A stretch of 64,000 nucleotides of DNA, taken from contig NZ_FTMD01000015.1 of assembly GCF_900156155.1 (NCBI RefSeq), positions 1 to 64,000 of the forward strand, read 5' to 3'. The notes under the pieces were generated by a model. The model was not told the origin of the DNA and searched no databases. It was given only the letters and a program-made list of their open reading frames with translations. Positions 54,581 to 64,000 of this stretch are shown in pieces (within the stretch, counting starts at the first letter, position 1; every line of letters begins with the position of its first letter). The stretch comes from Aromatoleum tolulyticum. GTDB taxonomy: Bacteria; Pseudomonadota; Gammaproteobacteria; Burkholderiales; Rhodocyclaceae. The translations under genes and the position numbers were made by a program.

Positions 54581-55357
54581 TCAGCCGAGTTGCAGCGATT
54601 CGATGTCAAGTTTCTGTTCGGTGCCGCCGGCCGTGAGGCGCACGAGTGCCGCCCGGCCCGCGACGGAGGCGGGAATACCTTGTTCGAAGGTGCGGTAGAT
54701 GCCTGCGATCGACACCAGTTCGGGGCCGAAATTGGTCGTCACGATGCGGGCTTCGGTGTCGCCGCGAGCGCCGGCCAGTGCGCGGCCGCGCAGTGGCCCG
54801 TAACAGTGGATGCTGCCGTCGGCGATGACTTCGGAGCCGTTGCTGACGCCGGCGAGGAGCACGAGGTCGCCGCCGCGGGCATACACCTGCTGGCCGGAAC
54901 GCAGCGGGCGGTCGATGTAGAGCGTGTTCCCGCCGGGTGCCGGCGCCGCGGCGGGAGCCGGCGCGGGCTGTGCGGCCGGAGCAGGGTCCGGGCGCGCCGG
55001 TGGGGCGGGAGCGGCCCCCTGGCGCTCACGCAGTTCGGCGTCGTCCAGGATCGCCAGGCCTGCCTGACGCGCCGACGCGGCGAGCGCCTCGGGCAGGCTG
55101 CGCACGCCGACGGGTTGCAGCCGGTAGCGGCGGAACAGGCTCGCGAGGCCGACCCAGTCGATGCGTTCGGGATGCGCGCTCACGCCGGAGAAATCCAGCA
55201 CGGCCGCTTCGCCGTTGAAGAAGTCGGGCATGCCGCCGAGCATCAGGTGCAGGGCATCGGCGAGCCGTGCCGGTTCGGTTTCGCGCAGGACCGCGATGGT
55301 GGCGCCGAGCGTTGCGTTGCGGAACTCGATCGAACGGGCGGCGTTGGGTGCGGACAT
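54581..55357 (-). CDS. minC: Septum site-determining protein MinC
   Basis: A 258-aa FtsZ-polymerisation inhibitor. The N-terminal domain (about 1-110) is followed by a Pro/Ala-rich linker (about 118-150) and the C-terminal beta-helix domain with RPLRSGQQVYARGGDLVLLA and VIADGSIHCYGPLRGRALAG, the MinD-binding face. It starts the minCDE operon. Confidence 0.96.
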   Translation of the reverse strand: MSAPNAARSIEFRNATLGATIAVLRETEPARLADALHLMLGGMPDFFNGEAAVLDFSGVSAHPERIDWVGLASLFRRYRLQPVGVRSLPEALAASARQAGLAILDDAELRERQGAAPAPPARPDPAPAAQPAPAPAAAPAPGGNTLYIDRPLRSGQQVYARGGDLVLLAGVSNGSEVIADGSIHCYGPLRGRALAGARGDTEARIVTTNFGPELVSIAGIYRTFEQGIPASVAGRAALVRLTAGGTEQKLDIESLQLG

Positions 55358-55463
55358 GGGTGCGAAGAGGCCGAAAAGCTTTAAAGTCTACTGACGACAA
55401 GGGAATCGGGCAAGGTTCTCGCGGTGCATGTTGTCATGCGCCGTCAGCACCTTGCGGGGCGTC

Positions 55464-56348
55464 TCAGTGCAGGGTCGGAGGCGATTCGATGCTGCCAGGG
55501 CCCGCGTCGAAGAATTCGTCTATTTCGTCGGGTTCGAAACGGTATTCGTGGTTCGACAGGTCGTCGCGCACGATCAGCTCGCCGTGCTCGGCGTAGATGC
55601 GGCGGACTTCGCTTTCGCCGAGTGCGCGCAGCATCGCGATGATCTTGTCGCGGTCGGGCGGGAAGTCATGGATTACCGGGCGTGCGTCGTACAGGCGCAC
55701 CGTTTCCTCGGCGAACAGGCGGCCGAGCAGGGTCTCGGGATCGAGCGCGAGGAGTTCCTCGCGCGTGACGGTCTGCGCGAACTGGTGCGCGCGTGACCAT
55801 CCGTCCTCGTCGCACGCATCCGCGCCGGGCAGCTTCTGCAGGAACAGCGCGGCGGCGGCGTCCTTGCTGCACGCGAGCCACAGGCCGGCCGGCTGCTGTT
55901 CGGACTGCTGCAGGTAATGCTCGAACACCGCGGCGATGCTGTTGCCTTCGAGCGGGACGAGGCTCTGGTACGGCTGGTCCATGCCCGCGACGTCGAGCGT
56001 GAGTTGCAGGATGCCGTCGCCGACCAGTTCCGACAGGCGATCGCCGTCGGGAACGTGGTCTTCGAAGGCCGCGAAGCCGCGCAGGTTCAGGGCCTCGTTG
56101 CAGTCGATGACGAGCAGGCGCACCGGGCCGTGGCCCTGCACCTGGAAGGTGAGGCGGCCCGACTGCTTGAGGTTGGCGGAGATCAGCGCGGACACGGCGC
56201 TCATCTCGCCGAGCAGGGTGCCGACGTTGCGCGGGTAGTTGCGCCCCTTCTGCAGCGCCTGCCAGACGTCGTCCAGGCGCACCACGGCGCCGCGGATGTC
56301 GAGGTCTTCGAGCAGGAAACGGCGCACGTAGCTCTTGTGGTCCTTCAT
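55464..56348 (-). CDS. hslO: Hsp33 family chaperone lacking the zinc-binding redox cysteines
   Basis: A 294-aa Hsp33-like protein. The N-terminal chaperone core is typical ([19 protein letters not shown], then [20 protein letters not shown]). In the C-terminal switch domain, where Hsp33 normally has C-x-C and C-x-x-C, the sequence reads [14 protein letters not shown] and [14 protein letters not shown], with no cysteine at all. Zinc binding and thiol-dependent activation must be absent. It may be a constitutive or differently triggered holdase. Its start overlaps the end of the ArsC-like gene (ATGA). Confidence 0.9.
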   Translation of the reverse strand: MKDHKSYVRRFLLEDLDIRGAVVRLDDVWQALQKGRNYPRNVGTLLGEMSAVSALISANLKQSGRLTFQVQGHGPVRLLVIDCNEALNLRGFAAFEDHVPDGDRLSELVGDGILQLTLDVAGMDQPYQSLVPLEGNSIAAVFEHYLQQSEQQPAGLWLACSKDAAAALFLQKLPGADACDEDGWSRAHQFAQTVTREELLALDPETLLGRLFAEETVRLYDARPVIHDFPPDRDKIIAMLRALGESEVRRIYAEHGELIVRDDLSNHEYRFEPDEIDEFFDAGPGSIESPPTLH

Positions 56349-56713
56349 GGTCGGGCTCCTTCCCGGGCGAACAGCGCCGTGAGGCGTTCGGGGTCGAATC
56401 CGGCGATGGTCTCGCCCGATGCGGTCTCGATCACCGGCCGGCGGATGACGCTGGTGTGCGCGGCCATCAGTGCGATGGCGTCCGCGGCGCAGGCGATCGT
56501 CTGCTGCGCGGGATCGAGCTTGCGCCAGGTCGTGCCGCGCGTGTTGACCAGGGCCTCCCAGCCGAGGCGGTCGCACCAGCGCGCGAGCGTATCGGGGGAG
56601 ATGCCGGATTTGCGGTAATCGTGGAAAGTGTAGGCGATGCCCTGCGCGTCGAGCCAGGCGAAGGCCTTTTTCATCGTATCGCAGTTCTTGATGCCGTAGA
56701 TCGTCGTGTTCAT
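56345..56713 (-). CDS. ArsC/Spx-family reductase-like protein (YffB type)
   Basis: A 122-aa thioredoxin-fold protein of the ArsC superfamily. The N-terminal [16 protein letters not shown] has the single cysteine and K-A pattern of the YffB subgroup; YRKSGIS and the RRPVIE arginine segment follow. YffB proteins are glutathione-linked thiol reductases of uncertain substrate and are not true arsenate reductases. It is cotranscribed with hslO, a stress-related context. Confidence 0.92.
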   Translation of the reverse strand: MNTTIYGIKNCDTMKKAFAWLDAQGIAYTFHDYRKSGISPDTLARWCDRLGWEALVNTRGTTWRKLDPAQQTIACAADAIALMAAHTSVIRRPVIETASGETIAGFDPERLTALFAREGARP

Positions 56714-56741
56714 CGTCGTGCTTTCGGTGGGGCGGCGGCGC

Positions 56742-59078
<2,337 letters not shown>

Positions 59079-59191
59079 GGATTCTGGCGGGCGCGTGCGC
59101 GGGCAGCGCCGTTTGTCTGGAAAGAGGGGGGCGATGGTGCAACAGGCGGGCTTGCATGTGCAAGCGCCGCCCGGTTGCAGAAATTGTCGCG

Positions 59192-60040
59192 TCAGAGCGC
59201 GATCAGGCTCTGGCGCCCGACCCAGCTTTCGCCGGCGTCGAGTTCGATGCGCTGGCGCGCGGCGGCGGCCTCGACGCACAGCATGTGGCGGAAGCCGTTG
59301 GCGGGCATGTCGGCGAGCGCGGCGCAGCGCTCTTCCCAAGGGTTCCACACGACGACGTCGGGGAATCCTTCCGCGTTGATGCCGAGGTTGCGGTTGCCGT
59401 CGCGCAGCAGCAGCGGGCGCTTCACGTCATGGTAGACGCGATCGGTTTCGTCCTCGACGACGACCACGTCGCCGGAGTCGCGCTTGATGCGGTCGTGGTC
59501 GGCGGAGTCGCGGTAGTTGTGGCCGTAGAGGCCTTCGAGGCGTGCGTTCTCGACTTCACGCACGCGCAGGTAGGTGTGCAGCGCCGCAGTGAAGGCGAAC
59601 GGGGCGTGGCCGGTGTTCTCGACTTCGAGTTCGACATCGAGGCGTCCGCCGTCGACGACCACCGTCAGTTCGGCGACGAAGTTCTGCGGCCAGATCGCCC
59701 AGGTCTCGTCGGTCTCGGTGAAGCGCAGCGTGACGAGCGCGTAGTCGTCACCGGTGCGTTGTTCGTTCACGACCGACGGGCGGGTGCGCAGGATGCCGTG
59801 CTTCGGGAGCTTGCCGAGTCCTGCGAACTGCGGGAAGCACACCGGGATGCCGCCGCGGATTGCGGAGCTGCCGTCGTTGACGGCGGCGGGGCTGAGGTAG
59901 AGACGTTCCTCGCTGCCGGGAGGGATCCACGACAGGACCTGGGCGCCGAAAAGCGACACGACGGCGCGGGCGCCCGCCTGCGTGGCGAGTGCGAGGGCCG
60001 GCTGGCCGTGGAAGTCGATGGTTTCGATAGTGGCTGGCAT
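59192..60040 (-). CDS. D-hexose-6-phosphate mutarotase / aldose 1-epimerase-like protein
   Basis: A 282-aa aldose-1-epimerase-fold protein of the YeaD class. Conserved strands are [32 protein letters not shown], the catalytic histidine region KHGILRTRP and [16 protein letters not shown]. It interconverts anomers of hexose 6-phosphates. It lies nine bases downstream of the pat gene and may be cotranscribed with it. Confidence 0.9.
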   Translation of the reverse strand: MPATIETIDFHGQPALALATQAGARAVVSLFGAQVLSWIPPGSEERLYLSPAAVNDGSSAIRGGIPVCFPQFAGLGKLPKHGILRTRPSVVNEQRTGDDYALVTLRFTETDETWAIWPQNFVAELTVVVDGGRLDVELEVENTGHAPFAFTAALHTYLRVREVENARLEGLYGHNYRDSADHDRIKRDSGDVVVVEDETDRVYHDVKRPLLLRDGNRNLGINAEGFPDVVVWNPWEERCAALADMPANGFRHMLCVEAAAARQRIELDAGESWVGRQSLIAL

Positions 60041-60049
60041 CGCTGGCGT

Positions 60050-62749
60050 TCAGTCCTGCAGCGCGAGCACGCCGAGCTTGACGGTGCTGTCCTCGGGGTC
60101 GCTGGAAAGCACGAAGCCGAGGCCCTGCACGAACTTGAGCATGCGCTCGTTGTTGGCCAGGAACACGCCGTTCATGTACAGCAGCCCCTTGTTGCGCGCG
60201 GTTTCGATGAGCACGCCCATGAGCTTGCGCGCGAGGCCGCGGTGTTGCCAGTCGTCGGCGACGACGACCGCGAATTCGCAGGACTCGCCGTCGGGGTTGA
60301 CGGCGTAGCGGCACACGCCGACCTCGACCTCGGTCACGCCATCCTCGCCGGGGATCGTCGCGAGGAAGGCCATTTCGCGGTCGTAGTCGATCTGCGTCAG
60401 GCGCGCGACCATCGCGGGCGGCAGTTCGCGCATGGTGTTCATGAAGCGGTAGTACTTCGATTCCGACGAGAGCTTGCGCACGAACTCGACTTCGAGCTCG
60501 GCGTCTTCGGGCTTGATCGGGCGGATCGTGACGATGGTGCCGTCGGGCTGCGTCCAGGTGCTGGTGAGCTGCGAGGGGTAGGGGTGGATCGCCATATGGG
60601 CGTAGCGGTCCACCGACGGCGAGACGTTCTCGACCGTGACGCGCGCGTCCACGGCGACGGCGCCGTGTTCGTCGACGATGAGGGGGTTGATCTCCAGCGT
60701 TGTGATCCACGGCAGTTCGCAGACCATTTCCGACACGCGCAGCAGCACGAATTCCAGAGCCTCCATGTCAACCGGCGGCATGGTGCGGAATTCGCCCAGC
60801 AGGCTGGCAACCCGCGACGACTTGATGAGGTCGTGCACGAGGTAGTTGTTCAGCGGCGGCAGCGCGACGGCGAGATCCTTGTTGGCTTCGACGCGGTTGC
60901 CGCCCTCGCCGAAGGTGATCACCGGCCCGAAGACGGGATCGCGGCGCACGCCGACGACCAGCTCGCGCCCGTTGCGCTTCATGATCATCGGCTCGATCGC
61001 GACGCCGTTGATGGCGGCGTCCGGCTTGTTGCGGCGGACGTCCTCGAGGATTTCCTGGTAGGCGGTGCGTACCGCGGCGAGGCTGCCGAGGTTCAGGCGC
61101 ACGCCGCCCGAGTCGGCCTTGTGGATGATCGACGGCGAGTCGATCTTCATGACGACGGGCAGGCCGATCTCTTCGGCCAGCACCATCGCCTCGGTGGCGG
61201 AGCGGGCCACGACGGTCTGCGCGATGGGGATGCGGAAGGCCGCGAGCAGCGCCTTGGATTCCATCTCGTTGAGCACCTTGCGGCGCTCGGCGAGCGCGGT
61301 CTCGATGACCAGACGGGCGCTTTCGATGCTCGGCGGCTTCAGATGCGACAGCGAGGCCGGCGTCTGCATCAGCAGCTTCTGGTTGCGGTAGTACGCGGAC
61401 AGGTGGCTGAAGAGCTCGACGGCCGGTTCGGGCGTGCGGAAGGTGGGAATCCCCGCGGCTTCGAAGGTCTTGCGTCCCTCGCGCACGAGCTCCTCACCCA
61501 TCCAGCAGGTGACGACCGGCTTGTCGGCGGTCTTTTCCACCTCGACGATGGCTTCGGCCACGGCGGTGGGATCGGTGATCGCCTGCGGCGTGAGCATCAC
61601 CAGCACGCCGTCGACGTTGGGGCCTTCCAGCACGGCCTGCAGCGTCTTCTTGTAGCGCTCGACGTCGGCATCGCCGAGCATGTCGATGGGATTGGCCCGC
61701 GACCAGCCGTTGGGCAGGATCGTGTTGAGTTTTTCCATCGTCCCCTCGGAGAACTCCGAGAGCGGGATTCCGAGGTCGGCGGCACGGTCGACAGCCATGA
61801 CGCCGGGCCCGCCGCCGTTGGTGACGATCGCGAGGCGGTTGCCGCGCGGGCGGAAGTGCGAGAACAGCGCGTTCGCGGCGGCGAAGAGCTGGCCCATGTT
61901 GTACAGGCGGATGACGCCGGCGCGGCGCAGGGCGGCGTCGAACACCGTGTCGTCGCCGCTCACCGAGCCGGAGTGCGAACGGATCGCGCGGGCACCCTGC
62001 GGATGGCGGCCGACCTTGATCAGCAGCACGGGTTTCACACGCGCGGCGCCGCGCAGCGCACTCATGAAGCGGCGCGCATCGCGAATGCCTTCGACGTACA
62101 TGATGATGCTCTCGGTCCGCGGGTCCGAGATCATGAATTCGAGGATTTCGCCGAAGTCGATGTCGCTCGAGGAGCCGAGCGAGACGACGGTGGAGAAACC
62201 GATGTTGTTCGGCTTGGCCCAGTCGAGGATGGAGGTGACCAGCGCCCCGGACTGCGAGATCAGGCCGATGGTGCCTTTGGTCGCGCTGACGTGGGCGAAG
62301 GTCGCGTTCAGGCCGAGTTCCGGGCGCATGATGCCGAGGCAGTTGGGGCCCAGCAGGCGGATGCGGTAGCGGCGCGCGGCCTCGACGACGTGGCGCTCGA
62401 GGGTGGCGCCGCGCGGGCCGCTTTCGGAAAAGCCGGCGGACAGGATGATGATCGCCTTGACCCCGGCACGGCCGCAGCCTTCGACGACGGCGAGGATCTT
62501 CTCGGCCGGCACGGCGATGACGGCCAGATCGAGCCGGTGCGGCACGTCTTCGACCGACTTGTGGCATGGAACGCCGAGCACGGATTCGTGCTTGGGGTTC
62601 ACCGCGAACAGGCGTCCGCGGAAGCCGGCGTCGAGCATGTTGCGCACGACCACGTGGCCGATCGAGTTCTCGCGCTCGCTGGCGCCGATGACTCCGACCG
62701 ATTTCGGTTCGAGCAGCGGGCTGAGGTAGTGCTTTTCTTTCATTGTCAT
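60050..62749 (-). CDS. Pat-type bifunctional acyl-CoA synthetase-like protein / GNAT protein acetyltransferase
   Basis: An 899-aa fusion. The N-terminal CoA-binding domain (LLEPKSVGVIGASERENSIG), two succinyl-CoA-synthetase-like domains (about 150-460, LLGPNCLGIMRPELGLN) and an ATP-grasp domain (about 490-700, GLPVVMKIDSPSIIHKADSG) are followed by a C-terminal GNAT domain (about 740-890, VVADDWQHRGLARKLMGVLI). Relatives (Pat, Pka, YfiQ) acetylate lysines, notably to inactivate acetyl-CoA synthetase, and bind CoA esters in the large domain. ATG 62743 is an alternative start two codons later. Its promoter would share the divergent region with the aldehyde dehydrogenase. Confidence 0.92.
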   Translation of the reverse strand: MTMKEKHYLSPLLEPKSVGVIGASERENSIGHVVVRNMLDAGFRGRLFAVNPKHESVLGVPCHKSVEDVPHRLDLAVIAVPAEKILAVVEGCGRAGVKAIIILSAGFSESGPRGATLERHVVEAARRYRIRLLGPNCLGIMRPELGLNATFAHVSATKGTIGLISQSGALVTSILDWAKPNNIGFSTVVSLGSSSDIDFGEILEFMISDPRTESIIMYVEGIRDARRFMSALRGAARVKPVLLIKVGRHPQGARAIRSHSGSVSGDDTVFDAALRRAGVIRLYNMGQLFAAANALFSHFRPRGNRLAIVTNGGGPGVMAVDRAADLGIPLSEFSEGTMEKLNTILPNGWSRANPIDMLGDADVERYKKTLQAVLEGPNVDGVLVMLTPQAITDPTAVAEAIVEVEKTADKPVVTCWMGEELVREGRKTFEAAGIPTFRTPEPAVELFSHLSAYYRNQKLLMQTPASLSHLKPPSIESARLVIETALAERRKVLNEMESKALLAAFRIPIAQTVVARSATEAMVLAEEIGLPVVMKIDSPSIIHKADSGGVRLNLGSLAAVRTAYQEILEDVRRNKPDAAINGVAIEPMIMKRNGRELVVGVRRDPVFGPVITFGEGGNRVEANKDLAVALPPLNNYLVHDLIKSSRVASLLGEFRTMPPVDMEALEFVLLRVSEMVCELPWITTLEINPLIVDEHGAVAVDARVTVENVSPSVDRYAHMAIHPYPSQLTSTWTQPDGTIVTIRPIKPEDAELEVEFVRKLSSESKYYRFMNTMRELPPAMVARLTQIDYDREMAFLATIPGEDGVTEVEVGVCRYAVNPDGESCEFAVVVADDWQHRGLARKLMGVLIETARNKGLLYMNGVFLANNERMLKFVQGLGFVLSSDPEDSTVKLGVLALQD

Positions 62750-63050
62750 TTGCCTGGATCCAGGTTCGTCAGTGGCCGTCCGCCAGTTGCGGCGCGCTGC
62801 TGCCGGCCATGCCGCGTGAATCGTGTTCGTGGTGATGCAGTCTGGTTCACCGTACGTGAAACTCAAGTTTACCGCAGTGCACAAATCTTATTGTGACATA
62901 AACGCTAACGATATCGGATCAGTACGAACCGCAAGGCCGGTCGGGCATCCCGCGTGCACGGCGAGGCGACGTCCGTGCGCATGCGCGGCGCCGCGACTAG
63001 AATCAACGTTCCCCAAGGCTTTTCGGGCTACACGGACCAATTCCCCCATC
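62750..63050. other. Divergent promoter region
   Basis: This 301-base gap between the divergent pat-type and gabD-type genes holds no supported gene. An AT-richer core (about 62876-62925, including ATTGTGACATAAACGC) is the likely promoter area. On the + strand TAGAAT at 62998-63003 could be a -10 element for the dehydrogenase, but its -35 is weak. Confidence 0.45.
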
Positions 63051-64000
63051 ATGAAGAATATCGCCGACTACCCCAATTTCCGCCGCCAGGCATATATCGA
63101 CGGCTGCTGGTCGGACGCCGACTCGGGCGCGACCTTCGCCGTCCGCAATCCGGCAACCGGTGAAACGATCGCGCACGTTCCCGACATGGGCGCCGCAGAG
63201 ACGGCGCGCGCCATCGCCGCGGCGAATGCGGCGTTGCCTGCGTGGCGACGCACGCTGGCGAAGGAGCGCGCGACGTTGCTGCGGCGCTGGTTCGCGTTGA
63301 TCGTGGACGCGGCCGACGAACTGGCGGCGATCATGACCGCCGAGCAGGGCAAGCCGCTGGCGGAGGCGAAGGGTGAGGTGACGTATGCGGCGTCCTTTGC
63401 CGAGTGGTTCGCCGAGGAGGCGAAGCGCACCATGGGCGACGTGATCCCGACCGTGGGCCAGGACCGCCGCCTGCTGGTGATCCGCCAGCCGGTGGGGGTG
63501 TGCGCGGCGATCACGCCGTGGAATTTCCCCGCGGCGATGATCACGCGCAAGGTCGCGCCGGCGTTCGCCGCGGGCTGCACGGTGATCGTGAAGCCCGCGG
63601 AGCAGACGCCGCTGACGGCGCTGGCGCTGGTGGCGCTGGCCGAGAAGGCCGGTTTCCCGAAGGGGGTGTTCAACGTCGTCACCGGCGATCCGGTGGCGAT
63701 CGGCGGCGAGCTCACTTCGAGCCCCGTCGTGCGCAAGCTGTCCTTCACGGGATCGACCGAGGTGGGGCGCCTGCTGATGGGGCAGTGCGCGCCGACGCTG
63801 AAGAAGCTGTCTCTGGAACTCGGCGGCAACGCGCCCTTCATCGTTTTCGACGACGCGGACCTGGATGCCGCGGTGGAGGGCGCGATGGGGTCGAAGTACC
63901 GTAACGCCGGCCAGACCTGCGTGTGTGCGAACCGCCTGCTGGTCCAGTCGGGCATCTACGACCGCTTCGCCGAGCGCCTTGCGGAAGCGGTGAAGACGCT
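63051..64000 (+). CDS. gabD: Succinate-semialdehyde dehydrogenase GabD-like aldehyde dehydrogenase, 5' part
   Basis: The first 316 codons of an aldehyde dehydrogenase that runs off the right edge. YIDGCWSDADSGATF and AVRNPATGETIAHVP open the chain as in GabD. GVCAAITPWNFPAAMITRK, the NAD-binding FTGSTEVGRLLM, catalytic Glu in LELGGNAPFIVFDDADLD and the catalytic cysteine in RNAGQTCVCANR are all visible. It would oxidise succinate semialdehyde or a similar aldehyde with NADP. The start MKNIADYPNFRRQAYIDG at 63051 is clear; the C-terminal third is missing. Confidence 0.93.
   Translation, partial: MKNIADYPNFRRQAYIDGCWSDADSGATFAVRNPATGETIAHVPDMGAAETARAIAAANAALPAWRRTLAKERATLLRRWFALIVDAADELAAIMTAEQGKPLAEAKGEVTYAASFAEWFAEEAKRTMGDVIPTVGQDRRLLVIRQPVGVCAAITPWNFPAAMITRKVAPAFAAGCTVIVKPAEQTPLTALALVALAEKAGFPKGVFNVVTGDPVAIGGELTSSPVVRKLSFTGSTEVGRLLMGQCAPTLKKLSLELGGNAPFIVFDDADLDAAVEGAMGSKYRNAGQTCVCANRLLVQSGIYDRFAERLAEAVKT

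Noticed and set aside
59156-62896. A 1246-codon open frame on the plus strand
   Set aside because: It is antisense to the mutarotase and Pat-type genes and has the low-complexity Asp/His/Arg-rich composition of a shadow frame.

Overview
The window is a high-GC betaproteobacterial chromosome segment. Its gene content (oxygen-independent phenol carboxylation, phenylpropanoid beta-oxidation, QSNVTIYG-type porin, phasin, Min system) points to the Aromatoleum/Azoarcus/Thauera group of denitrifying aromatic degraders. No rRNA, tRNA, CRISPR array, insertion sequence or phage gene was recognised. All gene identities come from reading motifs, lengths and context; no database search was possible.

Layout. 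1-9613 (+): the end of a LivF-type ABC ATPase, a porin, an amide/aromatic-type ABC solute-binding protein and a beta-oxidation set (feruloyl-CoA-synthetase-like ligase, enoyl-CoA hydratase, thiolase, SDR dehydrogenase, acyl-CoA dehydrogenase). This fits shortening of a phenylpropanoid side chain to an aroyl-CoA. 9809-13421: an unusual pair, a 733-aa TIR-domain protein overlapping a large double-GNAT-like protein. 13593-18271: hybrid-free histidine kinase, receiver, and a receiver-GAF-PAS-GGDEF-EAL protein. 18512-20416: a B12-binding-type radical SAM protein with a variant cysteine motif. 20662-26639: an unknown protein, ahpC-ahpF, nudC, a small Cys protein and a second GGDEF/EAL protein.

26668-39742 (-) is the phenol cluster. 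PpsABC phosphorylates phenol to phenylphosphate, and PpcBDAC carboxylates it to 4-hydroxybenzoate. Further downstream lie a third UbiD-like decarboxylase, UbiX, a homologue of the archaeal CTP-dependent riboflavin kinase (DUF120/RibK), a zinc-ribbon Nudix hydrolase, a PaaK-type aryl-CoA ligase and an outer-membrane SphA-like protein. A near-perfect sigma-54 promoter lies in front of ppsA, with two DmpR/XylR-like upstream sites. A divergent XylR/DmpR-type sigma-54 activator (40192-41922) is the obvious regulator. The UbiX-RibK-Nudix overlap suggests a dedicated supply module for prenylated FMN: the RibK homologue would make FMN, the Nudix enzyme would convert DMAPP to DMAP, and UbiX would join them for the UbiD-family enzymes. 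This is my leading candidate for an undescribed system.

41924-64000 is mostly housekeeping: a PNPOx-like flavoprotein, an MFS transporter, PyrR, a phasin, a NarL-type two-component pair, MnmC, LysS, a chemoreceptor, MinCDE, an Hsp33 homologue lacking its redox cysteines, an ArsC-like protein, Tex, a hexose-phosphate mutarotase, a Pat-type acyl-CoA synthetase/acetyltransferase, and the start of a GabD-type aldehyde dehydrogenase.
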